From NCBI GenBank assembly GCA_964019415.1, contig OZ025874.1, positions 6,216,592-6,280,591 on the forward strand: a stretch of 64,000 bases of DNA. Reading direction: 5' to 3'. Under the pieces are notes generated by a model. It made no database searches, was not told the DNA's origin, and was given only the letters and a program-made list of their open reading frames with translations. Each line of letters starts with the position of its first letter. Position 1 is the stretch's first letter. The stretch is from Ianthella basta (taxonomy: Eukaryota; Porifera; Demospongiae; Verongiida; Ianthellidae). The position numbers were made by a program, and so were the translations under genes. Below are positions 38,437 through 64,000 of this stretch, in pieces.

Positions 38437-38986
38437 AAAACTCTATATTCAGGCCATTTATAATGTCTATGTCTAACACCAAACCTCTCTGCTCAATGAA
38501 CATATAGCCAAAACAGCATGGCTAGTTCTGGAATGATGCAAACATTCATGATCAGCAAAGGTCATGCAGTGCTAGCGCTATACGTACAAGGGGCCGGGGA
38601 CATCATGTATTAAAACGCACATGCACCACTTCAAGGACCTAGCTTCCATATGCTACCAGCAACGCAAGTCTAGTCAGGCGTCGCAAGCCCACATTACACC
38701 GATATATGTAACACAATTTTTGCTCTCCGCGCTTTAATACCAAGGTCGACCAAATGGACGTCTTGCGGCTGTTTCCCAACGCCAATAGGCAGTGCACCCA
38801 AGATTGGCTCTAATCCAACAGCGCGGCGACCTGCGGAAAGCAAGACAAGGAACACATACACAATGCAGCCGGTGGTACTGATTTCGGCTCTTCCTGCCAG
38901 CAGCCGCTCGCACACCAGGCAGGCTGCTACAACTTACTTTCGTCGTAGACTTTGGAAGTTTTGCTGTAATCTTCATACTCCGCCAT
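36108..38986 (-). CDS. Class I SAM-dependent methyltransferase 2, six exons, 272 aa
   Basis: Exons: 38938-38986, 38741-38830, 38177-38370, 37658-37827, 36949-37101, 36108-36270, each the same length as in the paralogue. Same motifs (VDLGCGTGNY, GVEFNSGMLEQARKK, RQGDATQLDLP, VLHHVSDIGKVM). The few differences seen are mostly conservative (SPFVGQ for SPYVGR; ASPEQAVDTVWFF for ASPEQSVDPVWFL; MEDAGF for MENAGF), which suggests both copies are under constraint. Introns are compact. A (CT)n tract forms the polypyrimidine tract of exon 3. Substrate unknown. Confidence 0.88.
38384..38435. repeat. (GA)n microsatellite at methyltransferase-2 exon 3 acceptor
   Basis: On the transcribed (minus) strand it is (CT)n followed by TGTGTGTGTCAG and exon 3, so it forms the polypyrimidine tract. 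In methyltransferase 1 the same place has a short CTCTCT and (GT)n. Confidence 0.9.
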
Positions 38987-39123
38987 GTTGCTCGCTATCT
39001 CTCGAGGTCACGGATCCCCTCGCAAGATGAGCTATATCAGAATGAGTCACGTGTTCGACCGTTGACGTCTTTGTTGTGCTCCTTGGCCTCGAGATCCCAC
39101 TGACATGCTTGATGTTCCTTTGG

Positions 39124-39247
<124 letters not shown>

Positions 39248-39497
39248 GCGCACAACAAAGAACCACATAATTATATACTACAAAGATGTTAACACATGGC
39301 ATGACAGTCGTGTAGGATTGATTCATTTGCTCCTGTGCTATTATAAGATACTTCGCATGTTTTACCATAGTCTAATAGATAGATCGATACCACAGAGGAT
39401 CCTCTGTGTTATGCATTATTGCACCATGGACAATGTGGTTGCACCCCATTCATAATACATGGCATGCATGCACGGACAGGTAACTGGCCACAACACG

Positions 39498-39594
39498 CAT
39501 AGCTACATGTACACTTCCGGAGGTGAGTCACTCACCTCCGGAAGTGTACATGTAGCTATGTGTGTTTAGCAACACTCACTGAGTGTTGCTAAAC
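39498..39594. repeat. Two adjacent perfect palindromes (63 bp and 31 bp)
   Basis: 39498-39560: 31-bp arms (CATAGCTACATGTACACTTC...) around a single C. 39564-39594: 15-bp arms (GTTTAGCAACACTCA) around a single C. They are separated by three bases. No mismatches seen. Confidence 0.9.
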
Positions 39595-39817
39595 AACTAC
39601 ATTAGGAACAGAGTCCTATGAGCAGCCTGGTGCTACAATGACAAACTGACTGAGCACAGACAGTAAAAAGTACATACTCGATAAGTATGGACATCTAGAG
39701 GTGTATGAGCCACAGATGTATGTATGCATCTATGTATGTATTACCTGTGTCACAAGCAAAGACAAGGTGTAGGGCTACACTAAGGTTAAACTAAATGATC
39801 GTAATGTTCTATGAGTG

Positions 39818-63943
<24,126 letters not shown>

Positions 63944-64000
63944 CTGAGGGTAGAATGGGAAAGGAAAGAGAAAGATGAGGAGGGGATACGGCACTGGAGA

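Overview
The window looks like nuclear DNA of a non-vertebrate animal. It has many short phase-consistent exons with GT-AG (and one GC-AG) introns, a giant multi-repeat cadherin, many MITE- and Helitron-like elements and abundant (CA)n microsatellites. A sponge or other early-branching marine invertebrate is my best guess, but the sequence alone does not prove the taxon. I saw no rRNA, tRNA, CRISPR or prokaryotic operon features. All confident genes lie on the minus strand, so 5' to 3' runs from high to low coordinates.

Layout from right to left. (1) 63943-39818: 3' part of a very large CDH23-sized cadherin. I placed 39 exons, 2,797 codons plus stop, with 23 calcium-linker motifs (about 24 EC repeats), a membrane-proximal domain, one transmembrane helix and a tail carrying NPVY, an acidic stretch and a C-terminal TAI. 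The 5' end is outside the window. (2) 38986-36108 and 31273-23553: two tandem paralogues of a class I SAM-dependent methyltransferase, six exons and 272 aa each. Between them lies a broken copy of the cadherin last exon (34914-35026). One tandem duplication therefore copied the methyltransferase together with the cadherin 3' end. The left copy has since grown from about 5 kb to about 12 kb by transposon insertion. (3) 23078-845: ALDH16A1 (first ALDH domain, eight exons, open at the left edge), with all four classical catalytic or cofactor residues present.

The fourth intron of ALDH16A1 is about 18.3 kb. It holds a same-strand nested array of intronless-CDS MFS transporters: three intact genes (516, 513 and 516 aa), one 3'-truncated copy and at least one older decayed copy.

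The rest is mobile-element debris: a pair of 0.95-kb Helitrons inserted exactly between A and T, two more Helitron 3' ends in the opposite orientation, two elements with hairpin termini (one carrying a PHD-finger ORF), pogo/Tigger-type relics with recognisable HTH coding, several TIR MITEs, a HIRAN-domain ORF and perfect palindromes. The most unusual items are the nested transporter array with conserved splice acceptors just upstream of each ATG, the methyltransferase plus cadherin-tail duplication, and microsatellites that form or abut splice sites.
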